Below are positions 35,526 to 44,819 of a stretch of DNA of 64,000 nucleotides, in pieces. Numbering within the stretch: position 1 is the stretch's first letter; the number at the start of each line of letters is the position of its first letter. The translations under genes were made by a program, and so were the position numbers. Source of the stretch: Ardenticatenaceae bacterium (GTDB lineage: Bacteria > Chloroflexota > Anaerolineae > Promineifilales > Promineifilaceae). The notes under the pieces are model-generated. The model was not told where the DNA came from, made no database searches, and saw only the letters and a list, made by a program, of their open reading frames with translations. The stretch is from positions 558,001 through 622,000 of the forward strand of contig JACKCC010000006.1 in the NCBI GenBank assembly GCA_020634245.1, given 5' to 3'.

Positions 35526-35860
35526 ACAGTGAAATACAATCGGTATCGGCTAAACTTGTGATTGTACAAGGAGTCGTTAAAAATCTGCCCGAAATCATTG
35601 GGACAATCAAGGAAATCTACACCCTCAACAAGAGAGAACAATTATTTGGTAAAGTTCTGCAATCCCGGCTCGATGAATTGAATATTAACAAAGAGAACTT
35701 CAAAGTGTTGGTTGAGAGCTTGACCGAATTATCAAAATCAGAAAATACTGATGCTGAGACCAAAGCGATGTATCGAGATATGATAAAAGCATTATTTGAA
35801 ATCTTCACCACCAATTTGCGTAGTTCACAGGATGTTTCCAACTATCTGAAAGAACTTTAG
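35507..35860 (+). CDS. Uncharacterised helical protein of the TerB-like cassette
   Basis: 117 residues from ATG 35,507 (GTG 35,501 also possible); it overlaps the TerB-like gene by 19 bp. It is predicted to be entirely helical, with heptad-like segments (LNINKENFKVLVESLTELSK). No family recognised. Low GC like its neighbours. The overlap implies coupled translation. Confidence 0.6.
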   Translation: MDEKIINSEIQSVSAKLVIVQGVVKNLPEIIGTIKEIYTLNKREQLFGKVLQSRLDELNINKENFKVLVESLTELSKSENTDAETKAMYRDMIKALFEIFTTNLRSSQDVSNYLKEL

Positions 35861-35863
35861 CAA

Positions 35864-36121
35864 ATGTATGGAATAAATTTGTTGGAAGTTGCCAAAATAT
35901 TGGGAGCTACTGCTGCCAACAATGTTGTTTTCAATAAGTACGGGGTAATTCGTTCAATATATCAGGGAATTATAAAGTATTCTGCCCAGCAAAATATTGA
36001 TGTGGTTAAAGTAATGATGCGGACGCTTGCACAACAAAATGAGCAAGCATATAGAGATGTTATTGAAATTCTGCGGGAGCATTTTACGGAACAAGAATTA
36101 CAAGAAATTCTACCTCAATGA
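35864..36121 (+). CDS. Uncharacterised small protein of the TerB-like cassette
   Basis: 85 residues starting 3 bp after the previous gene. Sequence MYGINLLEVAKILGATAANN and a helical C-terminus (AYRDVIEILREHFTEQELQE), with no recognised domain. The GATAANN segment may be a short hydrophobic helix. Third and last gene of the low-GC cassette. Confidence 0.55.
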   Translation: MYGINLLEVAKILGATAANNVVFNKYGVIRSIYQGIIKYSAQQNIDVVKVMMRTLAQQNEQAYRDVIEILREHFTEQELQEILPQ

Positions 36122-36249
36122 ACAAAAGGGGTGCTACCCCTGCGTTAACCAGACTCGGCGTCCGCTGAAATAGGAGTAAGTGAGGGAAAACGGCCGTTTC
36201 CCTCCCCACAATGCCTAATTCCCCCAACCCCGCTATAATCCCCGCCAGC

Positions 36250-37830
36250 ATGGAAACCAATCATCAATCATCAATCATCAATCATCGATATTTGTATTTG
36301 ACCGTCTTCACAGCCGGGATGAGCACCCTGGCCATCGAATTTACCACCAGCCGGATGCTGCAAACAGTTTATGGCACGTCCAACATCGTTTGGGCCAACG
36401 TGATTGGGCTGGTTTTGCTGGCGCTGACGCTGGGTTACTTTATCGGCGGGCGCTGGGCGGATAAACGGCCGTTCCCCCACACCTTCTATCTCCTCGTCAC
36501 CATTGCCGGCTTTGCCAGCGTATTTTTCCTGCTGCTGACCAGCGTCATCCTCAAAACAGCGGCGGCGGCGATGGCCGCCATCAACGTCAACGCCATTGCC
36601 GGGTCGCTTATCGGCGTGATATTTGCCCTGGTCGTGCCGGTGACGCTGCTGGGAACGGTGTCGCCCTTCGCCATCCGGCTGGCGGTGACCGACGTGGCCG
36701 AAGCGGGGCGGATCAGCGGCCGGATTTACGCCATCTCCACCTGGGGCAGTTTGCTGGGGACGTACCTGCCGGTGCTGCTGACGATTCCGCAGTTTGGCTC
36801 GCGGGTAACGGCCGTGTTGTTTGGTTGCTTGTTGCTGGTGGTTGGTTTAGTTGGTTTGTGGCAAACAAAATCCCGCCTCAAAGTTTTTAGTTTACTTTTG
36901 CCTGTTATTTTGTTGCCCGTTGTTCTGTTGTGGTCAACCGGCGGGATCAAGGCCTACGACGGCCAGATTTTTGAGACCGAATCGGCCTACAACTACATCC
37001 AGGTCGTGCGTCAGGATGATTGCAACTATTTGCTCCTCAACGAAGGGCAGGCCTACCATTCCTTCTACTGCAACGGTGGGCGCGTGCCCCGCGTTTCGGT
37101 GTGGAGCATTATGCTGGCCGCGCCGTATTTTAATGCTCAACCGCAGCCGCCGCAGCGGATGGTCGTCATCGGTCTGGCGGCGGGCACGATTCCCAAGCAG
37201 TACACGCGCGTTTACGGCCCGATTCCCATTGACGGTATCGAGTTGGATCCGGCGATTGTTCAGGCCGGGCGCGATTATTTTGCCCTGGATGAGCCGAATA
37301 TCAACGTGATTGTGGGTGACGGCCGTAACCAACTCAACCAACTCACCGACCGCTACGACGTCATCACCATCGACGCCTACAAAGTGCCCTATATCCCCTG
37401 GCATCTGACCACCCGCGAATTTTTCGGCGAGGTCAAAGCACATTTGACCGATGATGGTGTGACGGCGATCAACGTCGGCCGTGCCCCTAACGACCGGCGA
37501 TTGGTGGATGCCATTACCTCGACCCTGCTGGCCGTTTTCCCCACGGTTCACGCCATCGACGTGCCCGGTTCGCTGAATACGATTTTGGTGGCGACGGTGC
37601 AGCCGACGATGGCGATCAATCTGGCCCAAAACCTGGCTCAACTCAGCCCGGACGCCGATCCACTGCTGCGCGCTGCCATTGAAACAGGAACCCAAAACAT
37701 CGTTCCCATCCATTTTGCCGACGTCGTCTTCACCGACGAACGTGCCCCGGTGGAAACTATCGTCGATTCCCTGGTCGTCCGCTACCTGCTGCAAGAAGGG
37801 GTGTCGGGGCTGCCGGGAGTGGGGGAGTGA
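36250..37830 (+). CDS. Membrane-fused spermidine synthase-like protein
   Basis: 526 residues from ATG 36,250; the codons just after it (NHQSSIINHR) are made by a TCAATCA repeat. About eight membrane helices fill residues 20-235, and the C-terminal domain from about 250 has the spermidine synthase/SAM fold (VVIGLAAGTIPKQY, IELDPAIVQAG, DVITIDAYKVPYIPWHL). Such fusions are widespread in Chloroflexota and others; the amine product is unproven. A TATAAT box at 36,234-36,239 lies close to the start, hinting at a short or absent leader. Confidence 0.8.
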   Translation: METNHQSSIINHRYLYLTVFTAGMSTLAIEFTTSRMLQTVYGTSNIVWANVIGLVLLALTLGYFIGGRWADKRPFPHTFYLLVTIAGFASVFFLLLTSVILKTAAAAMAAINVNAIAGSLIGVIFALVVPVTLLGTVSPFAIRLAVTDVAEAGRISGRIYAISTWGSLLGTYLPVLLTIPQFGSRVTAVLFGCLLLVVGLVGLWQTKSRLKVFSLLLPVILLPVVLLWSTGGIKAYDGQIFETESAYNYIQVVRQDDCNYLLLNEGQAYHSFYCNGGRVPRVSVWSIMLAAPYFNAQPQPPQRMVVIGLAAGTIPKQYTRVYGPIPIDGIELDPAIVQAGRDYFALDEPNINVIVGDGRNQLNQLTDRYDVITIDAYKVPYIPWHLTTREFFGEVKAHLTDDGVTAINVGRAPNDRRLVDAITSTLLAVFPTVHAIDVPGSLNTILVATVQPTMAINLAQNLAQLSPDADPLLRAAIETGTQNIVPIHFADVVFTDERAPVETIVDSLVVRYLLQEGVSGLPGVGE

Positions 37831-37919
37831 AGGGGTGCACGGGTGCACGGGTGCACGGGTGAAGGGGTGAACGGGTGACTACCTGACTACAAGACTGCGA
37901 GACTAAAGACTACGAGACT
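37826..37919. repeat. Tandem low-complexity repeat
   Basis: Three units of GTGCACGGG are followed by GTGAAGGGGTGAACGGGTGA and then by GACTAC/GAGACT words. It fills the gap between the spermidine synthase-like gene and the DUF1461 gene. Confidence 0.8.
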
Positions 37920-38609
37920 ATGAATAACAAATTACTGATAAACATTATCCGTTGGCTGGCCATCATTGGCATGCCATTTTTGCTGGCTACATTTACAGTG
38001 CGGGTGCTGATTGGCTGGAATTCGCCCGGCTATCCCGGGTTTGAGTACCCGCGTATTGCTCCCGATGCTTACGGCTTCACCGAGCAGGAGCGGCTGGATT
38101 TGGCCAATGCCACGCTGGATTATTTGCAACGCCCCGAACCGGCCGAGGAAGTCATCTACTTGTTGGAAGATTTGCGCCTGCCGGGGACGGAACGGCCGTT
38201 GTACAACCCAAACGAAATCGGTCACATGCTGGACGTGAAAATTATGGCCGATCTGTTTAAGCGGGTGATGTGGGTGCTGGCAGTGGTCGTGATTGGCGGC
38301 CTGGCCTTTTTGCTGACTCGGCCGGAAACGCGCCCGCTGGGTTACAAAACCATCATGCACGGTGGTCTGCTGACAGCGGCCATTTTAATCGTCGTCGGTA
38401 TCCTAATCGGCGTGGCCTGGAATTTCATATTTGTTCAGTTCCACGAACTGCTCTTCCCGGCCGGTAACTGGACATTTGCCTACACCGATTCGCTCATCCG
38501 CCTCTTCCCTGAGCAGTTCTGGTTTGATTTTGGCGTGATTTGGGTGGCCGGTATCCTGATTCAAGGCGTGGTTCTGGCCGGGATTGGCTATTTTTTGCAG
38601 CGGAGGTAG
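37920..38609 (+). CDS. DUF1461 (TIGR01906-type) integral membrane protein
   Basis: 229 residues with four membrane helices. The conserved external patterns LYNPNEIGHMLDVK and WTFAYTDSLIRLFPEQFWFD match the TIGR01906/DUF1461 family, which has no known function. It follows a tandem repeat with no clear ribosome binding site. A link with the preceding or following gene is not evident. Confidence 0.85.
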   Translation: MNNKLLINIIRWLAIIGMPFLLATFTVRVLIGWNSPGYPGFEYPRIAPDAYGFTEQERLDLANATLDYLQRPEPAEEVIYLLEDLRLPGTERPLYNPNEIGHMLDVKIMADLFKRVMWVLAVVVIGGLAFLLTRPETRPLGYKTIMHGGLLTAAILIVVGILIGVAWNFIFVQFHELLFPAGNWTFAYTDSLIRLFPEQFWFDFGVIWVAGILIQGVVLAGIGYFLQRR

Positions 38610-38670
38610 GTGATACGTAATTCGTGATGCGTAATTAAAGCCATCACGTTTCACGCATCGCGCATCACGT
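38609..38670. repeat. Intergenic palindrome (ACGTAATTCGTGATGCG family)
   Basis: GTGATACGTAATTCGTGATG is answered by CATCACGTTTCACGCATCGC and GCATCACGTAT. It fills the whole gap and provides the bases just before the SDR start codon. A related unit lies at 62,224-62,285. Confidence 0.75.
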
Positions 38671-39519
38671 ATGAAATATATTCTTATTACCGGCGCATCG
38701 ACCGGTATTGGTTATGATGCGGCGCGCTATTTGATTGAACGCGGCTACCATGTGTTTGGCAGCGTGCGCAAGCAGGCGGATGCCGAGCGGGTGCAGGCGG
38801 CGTTAGGGGAGAGGTTTACGCCCTTGCTGTTTGATGTGACCGATGAGGCGGGGGTGAAAACGGCCGTTTCCCAAATCCAGCAAACCGTCGGCAGCAGCGG
38901 ACTCTACGGGCTGGTCAACAATGCCGGGATCGCCGTCCCCGGCCCGCTCATGCACCTGACGCTGGACGAGATTCGCTATCAACTGGAAGTCAACGTGATT
39001 GGCTTGTTGTCCGTCACTAAAGCTTGTCTGCCACTGCTGGGGGCCGGCAAAGACTCACCCTGCCCGCCGGGCCGCATTATCAACATTAGTTCAACAAACG
39101 GCCGTAACGCCTTCCCCTTTGTTGGCCCTTATTCCGCCTCCAAGCACGCCCTGGAAGCGATAACCGACGCCCTGCGCGGCGAAATGAGCATCTACGGCAT
39201 CAAAGTCATCGGCATCAATCCCGGCCCCATCCAGACGCCCATTTGGGACAAAGCCGACGCCTTAGACCCGACACCCTTCCTGGGAACCGACTACGAAAAA
39301 GCGGTGCTGTATACCAGGGATTACATCGTCGCCCGCGGGCGAAAGGGGCTGCCGGTAGAAGCTGTTTCTACAGTGATTGGGCAGGCACTGGAAAGCAAAC
39401 GGCCCAAAACACGCTATCCAGTGGTGCGCAGCCGTTTGTTTGACTGGCTTTTGCCTCAACTGCTGCCTGACCGGGTTGTTGATCATATTGTGATTCGTGC
39501 GCTGCACGTTAAGTTGTAA
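38671..39519 (+). CDS. Short-chain dehydrogenase/reductase
   Basis: 282 residues. NAD(P)-binding ILITGASTGIGYDAA, the NNAG motif (LVNNAGIAVPG), the catalytic Ser in NISSTNG and YSASKHA with the Tyr/Lys pair are all present. It is a classical SDR, somewhat like retinol or 17-beta-hydroxysteroid dehydrogenases in its length and C-terminal extension. The substrate is unknown. The start follows directly on an intergenic palindrome. Confidence 0.9.
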   Translation: MKYILITGASTGIGYDAARYLIERGYHVFGSVRKQADAERVQAALGERFTPLLFDVTDEAGVKTAVSQIQQTVGSSGLYGLVNNAGIAVPGPLMHLTLDEIRYQLEVNVIGLLSVTKACLPLLGAGKDSPCPPGRIINISSTNGRNAFPFVGPYSASKHALEAITDALRGEMSIYGIKVIGINPGPIQTPIWDKADALDPTPFLGTDYEKAVLYTRDYIVARGRKGLPVEAVSTVIGQALESKRPKTRYPVVRSRLFDWLLPQLLPDRVVDHIVIRALHVKL

Positions 39520-39589
39520 CCTGTTTGATAGCGGATAAATCTGTTTTGTTTATGATGGCTTTATTTCAAACCCCAACCAGGAGGCACAA

Positions 39590-40021
39590 ATGGCCCGACC
39601 AGATATTGAATTAAGACCAGGTGAAATCGTGATTCATGATGGCGCAATGAATCGTGTTGTCAGCAAAATGAATATTCAGGGAGGCAGTGCTTATTTGACC
39701 AATCAGCGTTTTATGCGGTTCAAACAAAGCACCGGTATGCAACTGTTGATTGGTCTTTTTGCCCTCTTATTCAGGGACAAGCCTGATTTTGAAGTCGAAT
39801 TGGGAGACATTCAATCGATCACCCGTGGCAAACAAGGTCTCAATAAGAATGCGATCATGATGACGCTGAATGATGGCACCGAATACAAACTGATTTGCAA
39901 TAAATTTGATCAGTGGATACAGGGATTTGCCGATGCGTATGCCGCAAACGGCCGTTATTCCTTCAATGATCTCGGTTCAGAGCAGTGGGCTATCCAGTCA
40001 TCCACCCCGCCCCCAGTCTGA
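39590..40021 (+). CDS. GRAM/PH-like domain protein
   Basis: 143 residues behind a strong CAGGAGG site. The pattern LRPGEIVIHDGAMNRVV, GSAYLTNQRFMRF and LGDIQSITRGKQGLNKNAI matches bacterial GRAM/PH-like domains (a seven-strand beta roll) found alone or fused to membrane segments. A lipid or protein binding role is possible. It is a single gene. Confidence 0.7.
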   Translation: MARPDIELRPGEIVIHDGAMNRVVSKMNIQGGSAYLTNQRFMRFKQSTGMQLLIGLFALLFRDKPDFEVELGDIQSITRGKQGLNKNAIMMTLNDGTEYKLICNKFDQWIQGFADAYAANGRYSFNDLGSEQWAIQSSTPPPV

Positions 40022-40043
40022 TTGCCCCTGGCGACAATAACAC

Positions 40044-40079
40044 GATTGATGATTAAAGAACAGCCTTTAATCATCAATC
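40044..40079. terminator. Perfect 15-bp palindrome between convergent genes
   Basis: GATTGATGATTAAAG (40,044-40,058) and CTTTAATCATCAATC (40,065-40,079) form a perfect stem with a 6-nt loop. It separates the GRAM-like gene from the convergent M23 gene and belongs to the GATTGATGATT repeat family. Confidence 0.75.
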
Positions 40080-40087
40080 TTCAATCT

Positions 40088-41194
40088 TTAACCCCCCAAA
40101 ACAATTTCCACAAAACTGGTGCGGCGCGGATAAACCCACACTTCCTCTTTGTATTTTTTGCCGCCCACATCCACAATGACTTCATAATAACCGGCGGCGA
40201 TGTCGTCCAGAGCGAAATTTTCGTTCAGGATGGCGTCGCTGTTGAGCGATTCGTCGGCGTAGGTGGTGGTGGCAGCATAGGCTGATGAAGCGTCAACACG
40301 CACGGCCCGCACCGGTGCTTCGTAAGCCAATGATCCGTCGGCAAATGTCACCCGCCCGGCAATCGTGCCATCATCGGGGAAGGGCCACAGCCAGAGCAGC
40401 GGATTGCGCGTGGCATCGTAACTGTTTTCCCCCTGGCGCACCTCAAAGTGGAGATGCGGCCCATCGGCTACGCCGGTTGCCCCGGATAGGGCGATGACAT
40501 CCTGGGCATTCACGTGCTGTCCTTCGCTTACATAAATTTGGGAAAGATGGCCATACAGGTTGTAAATTGGCTGGCCGTTAAACTGCGAATCCAGTTCGAT
40601 GACGACCAGTTGGCCGTAGAAATTGAGCTGTGGGCCATAATTGAAGGCGTCATCTTTACCGGCAACGCGGACTGTGCCGCTGGCGGCGGCTAAAATTTCG
40701 GTGCCAGTGGGAACGTAGAATTCAACGCCGTGATGAGGTTCCAGCGTGCCGCCGCGCGTGCTGCCGTAGGGATAGGTCTTGTCAGTCCAGACGGTGCCGC
40801 CTTCGGCAATGGGGCGGCGCAGCCAGTAATGCTCATCCAACGCGGTTTGGGGCAGGGCTGGCGGCGTGAATGTGGGCTGCGGCGTGGGTGTATCGGCCGG
40901 GGTTTCGGCAGGCTCGACGATGGCTACGGCCGTTTCCGTGGGAACCGGCGTGTTCGTAACCAAATCTTCCGGGTTTACCAGGCTGAAAGCCGCCGGAGCA
41001 GATTCTTTTGTCGGCTCGGCAATCTCGGTAATGATGTTGATTTGTGGCGGAGCCAGGGGAGTGGCCGTCGGTTGTGGCGGCACGGCCGTTGCCGGACTCA
41101 TGGCCACGCTGGCTACCGTCGCCGGTTGGCAGGCCGACAATATGAACAGCAAAACAATGATGGCAAGCAGCGAGTGGCGGGTAGGTATGTTCAA
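40088..41194 (-). CDS. M23-family peptidase lipoprotein
   Basis: 368 residues from TTG 41,194, two bases after the ftcD stop and behind GGGGAGG. The signal ends in the lipobox LSAC (Cys22). A proline/threonine-rich linker spans about 30-125. The LytM domain has HHGVEF, YGHLSQIYV and GPHLHFEVR. The usual HxxxD zinc motif reads HxxxE here, a conservative change of a metal ligand. A beta-sandwich follows. It is probably surface-anchored and acts on, or binds, peptidoglycan. Confidence 0.8.
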   Translation of the reverse strand: MNIPTRHSLLAIIVLLFILSACQPATVASVAMSPATAVPPQPTATPLAPPQINIITEIAEPTKESAPAAFSLVNPEDLVTNTPVPTETAVAIVEPAETPADTPTPQPTFTPPALPQTALDEHYWLRRPIAEGGTVWTDKTYPYGSTRGGTLEPHHGVEFYVPTGTEILAAASGTVRVAGKDDAFNYGPQLNFYGQLVVIELDSQFNGQPIYNLYGHLSQIYVSEGQHVNAQDVIALSGATGVADGPHLHFEVRQGENSYDATRNPLLWLWPFPDDGTIAGRVTFADGSLAYEAPVRAVRVDASSAYAATTTYADESLNSDAILNENFALDDIAAGYYEVIVDVGGKKYKEEVWVYPRRTSFVEIVLGG

Positions 41195-41197
41195 CGT

Positions 41198-42712
41198 CTA
41201 CGCAAAGCCTCCCCGTTCGGCAGCAATTTGTTTGGTAGCTTGGACGATAACGGCCGTTTCCGCTTCCAATGCGTCAACTTCCTCCGTCCACTGCTGGGCC
41301 AGGCTGCGGTCCTGCAGCCCGACGCTGTTGATTTTGACATTAAGCGCCGCCGCCTGCACTGCTGCATGAGCCATAATCGCCCCGGCCGCTGCATCACTGA
41401 CTGCATTGACGTTGCCGATTTGGGCCATTTGCCGGGCTAGATTGGCGGCGTCCCGGCTCAATCGGGCCACACGCAAGGGCACGGTTCCGGCGCCAATGGT
41501 GGCCTGTTCCACGGCTACCGCTTTGGCCAATTCATCCAGTTCCTTGCTGCGGAAGGCAATCATGACCGCTTCAAACGCAGCGGCGTCTTCATCAATGGCC
41601 TTTGTCAAAGCCAGGCGCAGGGTTTCCGCTTCGGCCAGTACCGCCTGGGCTTCAGCATCGACAGTGGCGTACTTTTTACGTCCGGTAGTTAACCCGGCGA
41701 CCATTTGGGCCAGTGCCGCGGCCAGTGCGCCGGCCAGCGCGGCCACGGAGCCACCGCCCGGCGTTGGTTGGCCGGATGCTGCAGCGGCGACAAAATCGGC
41801 CAATCGCACTTCTTTTTCAGCTTCTTCTTGCAGGCGGTATTCCAGCACTTGATCGTCGTTCATACCATCGACCTGCAAGTACCATTGGGCGGCGTCCATG
41901 AACGCTTTTTGCGGCGTCAGGCCAACTAGTTCGGCTTTGGTGATGGACAGCCCGTAGCGGGCGGCTTCACGGCGTACCATTTCCTGAACGCGGTAGATGG
42001 GGGTTTTCTCGAAATCGGTCAGGTTCATGCTGACCTGGGCCTGGCCTTCGACCAGGAAGCCCTTGGCTTGCAGGAAGCGCAGCCCGCCGCCGATGAAGCG
42101 GATGTCGCGGGCAATTTGGTCGGCGATTTCCACGTTGTCGCTGTTGAGGTAGATGTTGTAGGCGATGAGGAACGGCCGTACCCCGATCACCGTCGCCCCC
42201 CAGGGTTTTGGCTCAGCCGGGCCAAAATCAGGCTGACGGGCCGGGTTTGTGGCCACTTCGGCCTTCCACAATTCATATTCGCCTTTGCGAATGTCAGACA
42301 ATTTCTTGCGCTCCGGCCGGAAGGCTGCATCGCCATAGAGGTACACAGCAACACCCAACTCGTTACCCACGCGTTGCCCCAATCGGTTGACCAGCACCAC
42401 GCAGTCAGCGACGGTGGCTCCCTTGATGGGAATGAATGGGAAAACGTCGGTAGCGCCAATGCGTGGATGCTCGCCGTTGTGCTGGTCTAAATTAATATGT
42501 TCGGCGGCATAGGCAATGGCCCGAAAAGCGGCTTCTTCCACACCCGCCATGTCGCCAACGTAGGTGATGACGGTCCGATTGTGGTCGGGGTCGGCGCTGA
42601 CGCCCAAAACACGAACGCCGGTCACGCCGCGGATAACGTCGGCGATGCCGTTGTAGATTTCGGGGTTACGGCCGTTACTGAAATTAGGTACACATTCAAT
42701 AATTTGCTGCAT
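41198..42712 (-). CDS. ftcD: Fused glutamate formimidoyltransferase / formimidoyl-THF cyclodeaminase
   Basis: 504 residues from ATG 42,712 (AAGGAT upstream). The first 290 residues are the formiminotransferase domain (ECVPNFSNGRNPEIYN, PDHNRTVITYVGD, HPRIGATDVFPFIP). From about 315 the FTCD_C helical domain follows (PTPGGGSVAALAGALAAALA). The enzyme carries the formimino group of formiminoglutamate, from histidine breakdown, onto THF and deaminates it, feeding the same folate pool as the metVF cluster. The fused form is typical of animals and some bacteria. Confidence 0.92.
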   Translation of the reverse strand: MQQIIECVPNFSNGRNPEIYNGIADVIRGVTGVRVLGVSADPDHNRTVITYVGDMAGVEEAAFRAIAYAAEHINLDQHNGEHPRIGATDVFPFIPIKGATVADCVVLVNRLGQRVGNELGVAVYLYGDAAFRPERKKLSDIRKGEYELWKAEVATNPARQPDFGPAEPKPWGATVIGVRPFLIAYNIYLNSDNVEIADQIARDIRFIGGGLRFLQAKGFLVEGQAQVSMNLTDFEKTPIYRVQEMVRREAARYGLSITKAELVGLTPQKAFMDAAQWYLQVDGMNDDQVLEYRLQEEAEKEVRLADFVAAAASGQPTPGGGSVAALAGALAAALAQMVAGLTTGRKKYATVDAEAQAVLAEAETLRLALTKAIDEDAAAFEAVMIAFRSKELDELAKAVAVEQATIGAGTVPLRVARLSRDAANLARQMAQIGNVNAVSDAAAGAIMAHAAVQAAALNVKINSVGLQDRSLAQQWTEEVDALEAETAVIVQATKQIAAERGGFA

Positions 42713-42996
42713 TATCAAAACATCCTTTTTGCCGGGTAATGGTCAAACCTGCCTTTTTTATCACGAATAAAACCATTGGGCTAATTAACAAGTGATGAGC
42801 AAAGGGTTCGTTTACAAATAGCTTTTGACAAAAAACAAACCCTAATGGCTGGCCCGTTTACAAAAATCCAAAATTAAAAACGGGCAAGCCCAAAGCCTGA
42901 AAAATCGGTAACAAAACTGTTTGTAAAGAGATGCTATAATGGGAAATAACAAGAATGTATTTATTTCAGTAAGTTTATCTTTTGAGGTGTACAAGC
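42713..42996. other. AT-rich spacer with possible promoter
   Basis: No gene is evident. A TATAAT box at 42,935-42,940 lies 57 bp before the next start, but no good -35 hexamer pairs with it. TTTACAAA words are repeated nearby. Confidence 0.4.
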
Positions 42997-43539
42997 ATGG
43001 ACTTACTTCAGTTAATCGGTGTTAACCTCAATGCATTCATTCAAAATCCCATCATTGCTATTTTACTTGCTGGAGCTGCCGAGGGGGTAGTTGTTGGCCT
43101 GGTAACAGGCACTCTTGTCTGGTCCATTAATAAGGCCCCGGATGCTTTAGGGCGGGCTTTACTATTTGCTGTTATTTTCGCTTTGGTCGGATTAATTGCT
43201 GAAGTTGTCAGAATCCTTTCGCTCATGGGCTTTTCCATGGGCCAAATGATTGAAACCATTAACGAAAACCCCGCTATTGGCATCATGTTTTTGAATGCTC
43301 TTATCCGCACCAGCTTATATTTATTGTTAGGTGCTCTTGTTGGCGTGGCCTCGCGCGCGCCACAGTTCATGGTTAGAGGGATGGTTGTTGGTATTTTATT
43401 GGGTGGCGGGACTGGGGCGCTGTTAAAGCTGATAACCAACTATTACTTTGGTTTTTCGTTTCATATCCTCATTTTTCGCCTCTTGATTGCTTTAGGTGTT
43501 TGGGGAGGCATTACAGTTATATCGTCAAACAAATCGTAA
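42997..43539 (+). CDS. Uncharacterised four-helix membrane protein
   Basis: 180 residues from ATG 42,997 behind GAGGTG. Hydrophobic helices at about 20-40, 55-75, 100-120 and 125-175, with glycine-rich stretches (MVVGILLGGGTGALLKL). No family recognised. GC is lower than average and the octamer is absent, so it may be acquired. Stand-alone gene. Confidence 0.6.
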   Translation: MDLLQLIGVNLNAFIQNPIIAILLAGAAEGVVVGLVTGTLVWSINKAPDALGRALLFAVIFALVGLIAEVVRILSLMGFSMGQMIETINENPAIGIMFLNALIRTSLYLLLGALVGVASRAPQFMVRGMVVGILLGGGTGALLKLITNYYFGFSFHILIFRLLIALGVWGGITVISSNKS

Positions 43540-43610
43540 GGAATTTTAGGGCCAGGTGAAGCGGATAAGATTGATGCACTGCTTAAACTGGGCTTGATTA
43601 CGCCGTGTGT

Positions 43611-44597
43611 TCATTCATCATCCAGAATATCGTCATCCCAATCCGAATACTCGGCCCAGCGGGCTGTGATGGTAGTATCATTATCGTCATCATCAAATAT
43701 GCCTTCCAGACTGAGGTCATAGACGGCATCGGCGAAGGCATCGTCACTAAAATCTTCTGCTTCTTGATCAAATAATTCGACTTGTTGTATCAATACATCC
43801 CGTTCGATCAGTTTGTGGGCGATTTCATTTTGCAATTCGCGATGAAGCTCGGCAAGCAGGTCGCGGCCTTGTTTGGCGGTCCGTTCGGCCCGGCGCATGA
43901 GACGAACGCTTTTGTGGTTTTCCAGGCGGGCAATTTCCTCTTTGATTTCGGTCAGGCGGCGATGGCAGCGGGTCAGTTCGATGTACATGGCCTGGGCAAG
44001 TTGTTGGTCTGTTTGGGCATATTCTAGGCGATCGGCGCTGTCTGGCTCTTCCATCAGCTTTTTTAATTGATCCAGATCGCCGGTGGCATAGGCGGCGTTG
44101 ATTGCTTTCATGAGTTTGGTGCGGTATTCACGATCACCGTCGTCCAACGCTAAATCGGGGTGAAAACGGCGGGCTAACTGTCGGTAGAGTTGTTTCAGAG
44201 TGGTGGTGTCGCTCTCGTTTAGCGTGATGGCTGGCGGTTCTGAACTGGCTTCGCGGTAACGGTATTCGCCGTCTGTCGCGGCCGATTCATGGTTGATTAC
44301 CCAGCCATATTTGTCGAAAAAATCCTTTTCGCCATTGCCGCTGACAAAATCTTCTTGCAGCCGCCGCAGCTTCCGCCGCTGTTCGTTAATTTCGGCCTGG
44401 ATTTTTTCCAGGCGTTTGGTGAGATTTTCTAGTTTTGTGCGGACTTTGAATTCAAAGGCGCTGATTTGGGCAAGTCGTTCGGCCAGCTCTGTTTCGGCTT
44501 CGATGAGTTGGGGCCGTACTTCATTGAGCAGAGCTTCTAATTCGGCGATTTTTTCGCGCCAGTTACTTTCGTTTTCTACTAATGATTTATCGATCAC
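43611..44597 (-). CDS. Coiled-coil protein with central J-domain
   Basis: 328 residues from GTG 44,597, preferred because AGAGGA lies 6 nt upstream. Residues 1-85 are coiled coil (LEALLNEVRPQLIEAETEL). A DnaJ domain follows (LKQLYRQLARRFHPDLALDDG) with the HPD tripeptide needed to stimulate Hsp70 ATPase. A second coiled coil and an acidic tail (DDDDNDTTITARW, DWDDDILDDE) complete the protein. It probably recruits DnaK to a target. It lacks the zinc-finger and client domains of DnaJ itself. Confidence 0.8.
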   Translation of the reverse strand: MIDKSLVENESNWREKIAELEALLNEVRPQLIEAETELAERLAQISAFEFKVRTKLENLTKRLEKIQAEINEQRRKLRRLQEDFVSGNGEKDFFDKYGWVINHESAATDGEYRYREASSEPPAITLNESDTTTLKQLYRQLARRFHPDLALDDGDREYRTKLMKAINAAYATGDLDQLKKLMEEPDSADRLEYAQTDQQLAQAMYIELTRCHRRLTEIKEEIARLENHKSVRLMRRAERTAKQGRDLLAELHRELQNEIAHKLIERDVLIQQVELFDQEAEDFSDDAFADAVYDLSLEGIFDDDDNDTTITARWAEYSDWDDDILDDE

Positions 44598-44751
44598 GTT
44601 TGTTCCTCTCATGACGAATGTGATCATTTTATCATAGCCGGTGAAAATACTAAACTCATAATGGCGCGGGTATCCTATCTACGTTGGGCGGGCAAGCTGT
44701 CCGCGCTCCCAGAATTTTCTGAAAAAATTAAATGCGTGATGTAAAGTAAAC

Positions 44752-44806
44752 TTGACATTTGGGGTTGAATGATTTATACTGCTGAAAGTAAAGCTGGCTT
44801 TACTTT
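44752..44806 (+). promoter_or_regulatory. Promoter and palindromic operator of the XRE gene
   Basis: TTGACA (44,752-44,757), a 17-bp spacer and TATACT (44,775-44,780). Just downstream AAAGTAAAG (44,785-44,793) and CTTTACTTT (44,798-44,806) form a perfect 9-bp inverted repeat, a likely operator for the XRE protein encoded next. Confidence 0.8.
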
Positions 44807-44819
44807 TGGTGGTTATCAT

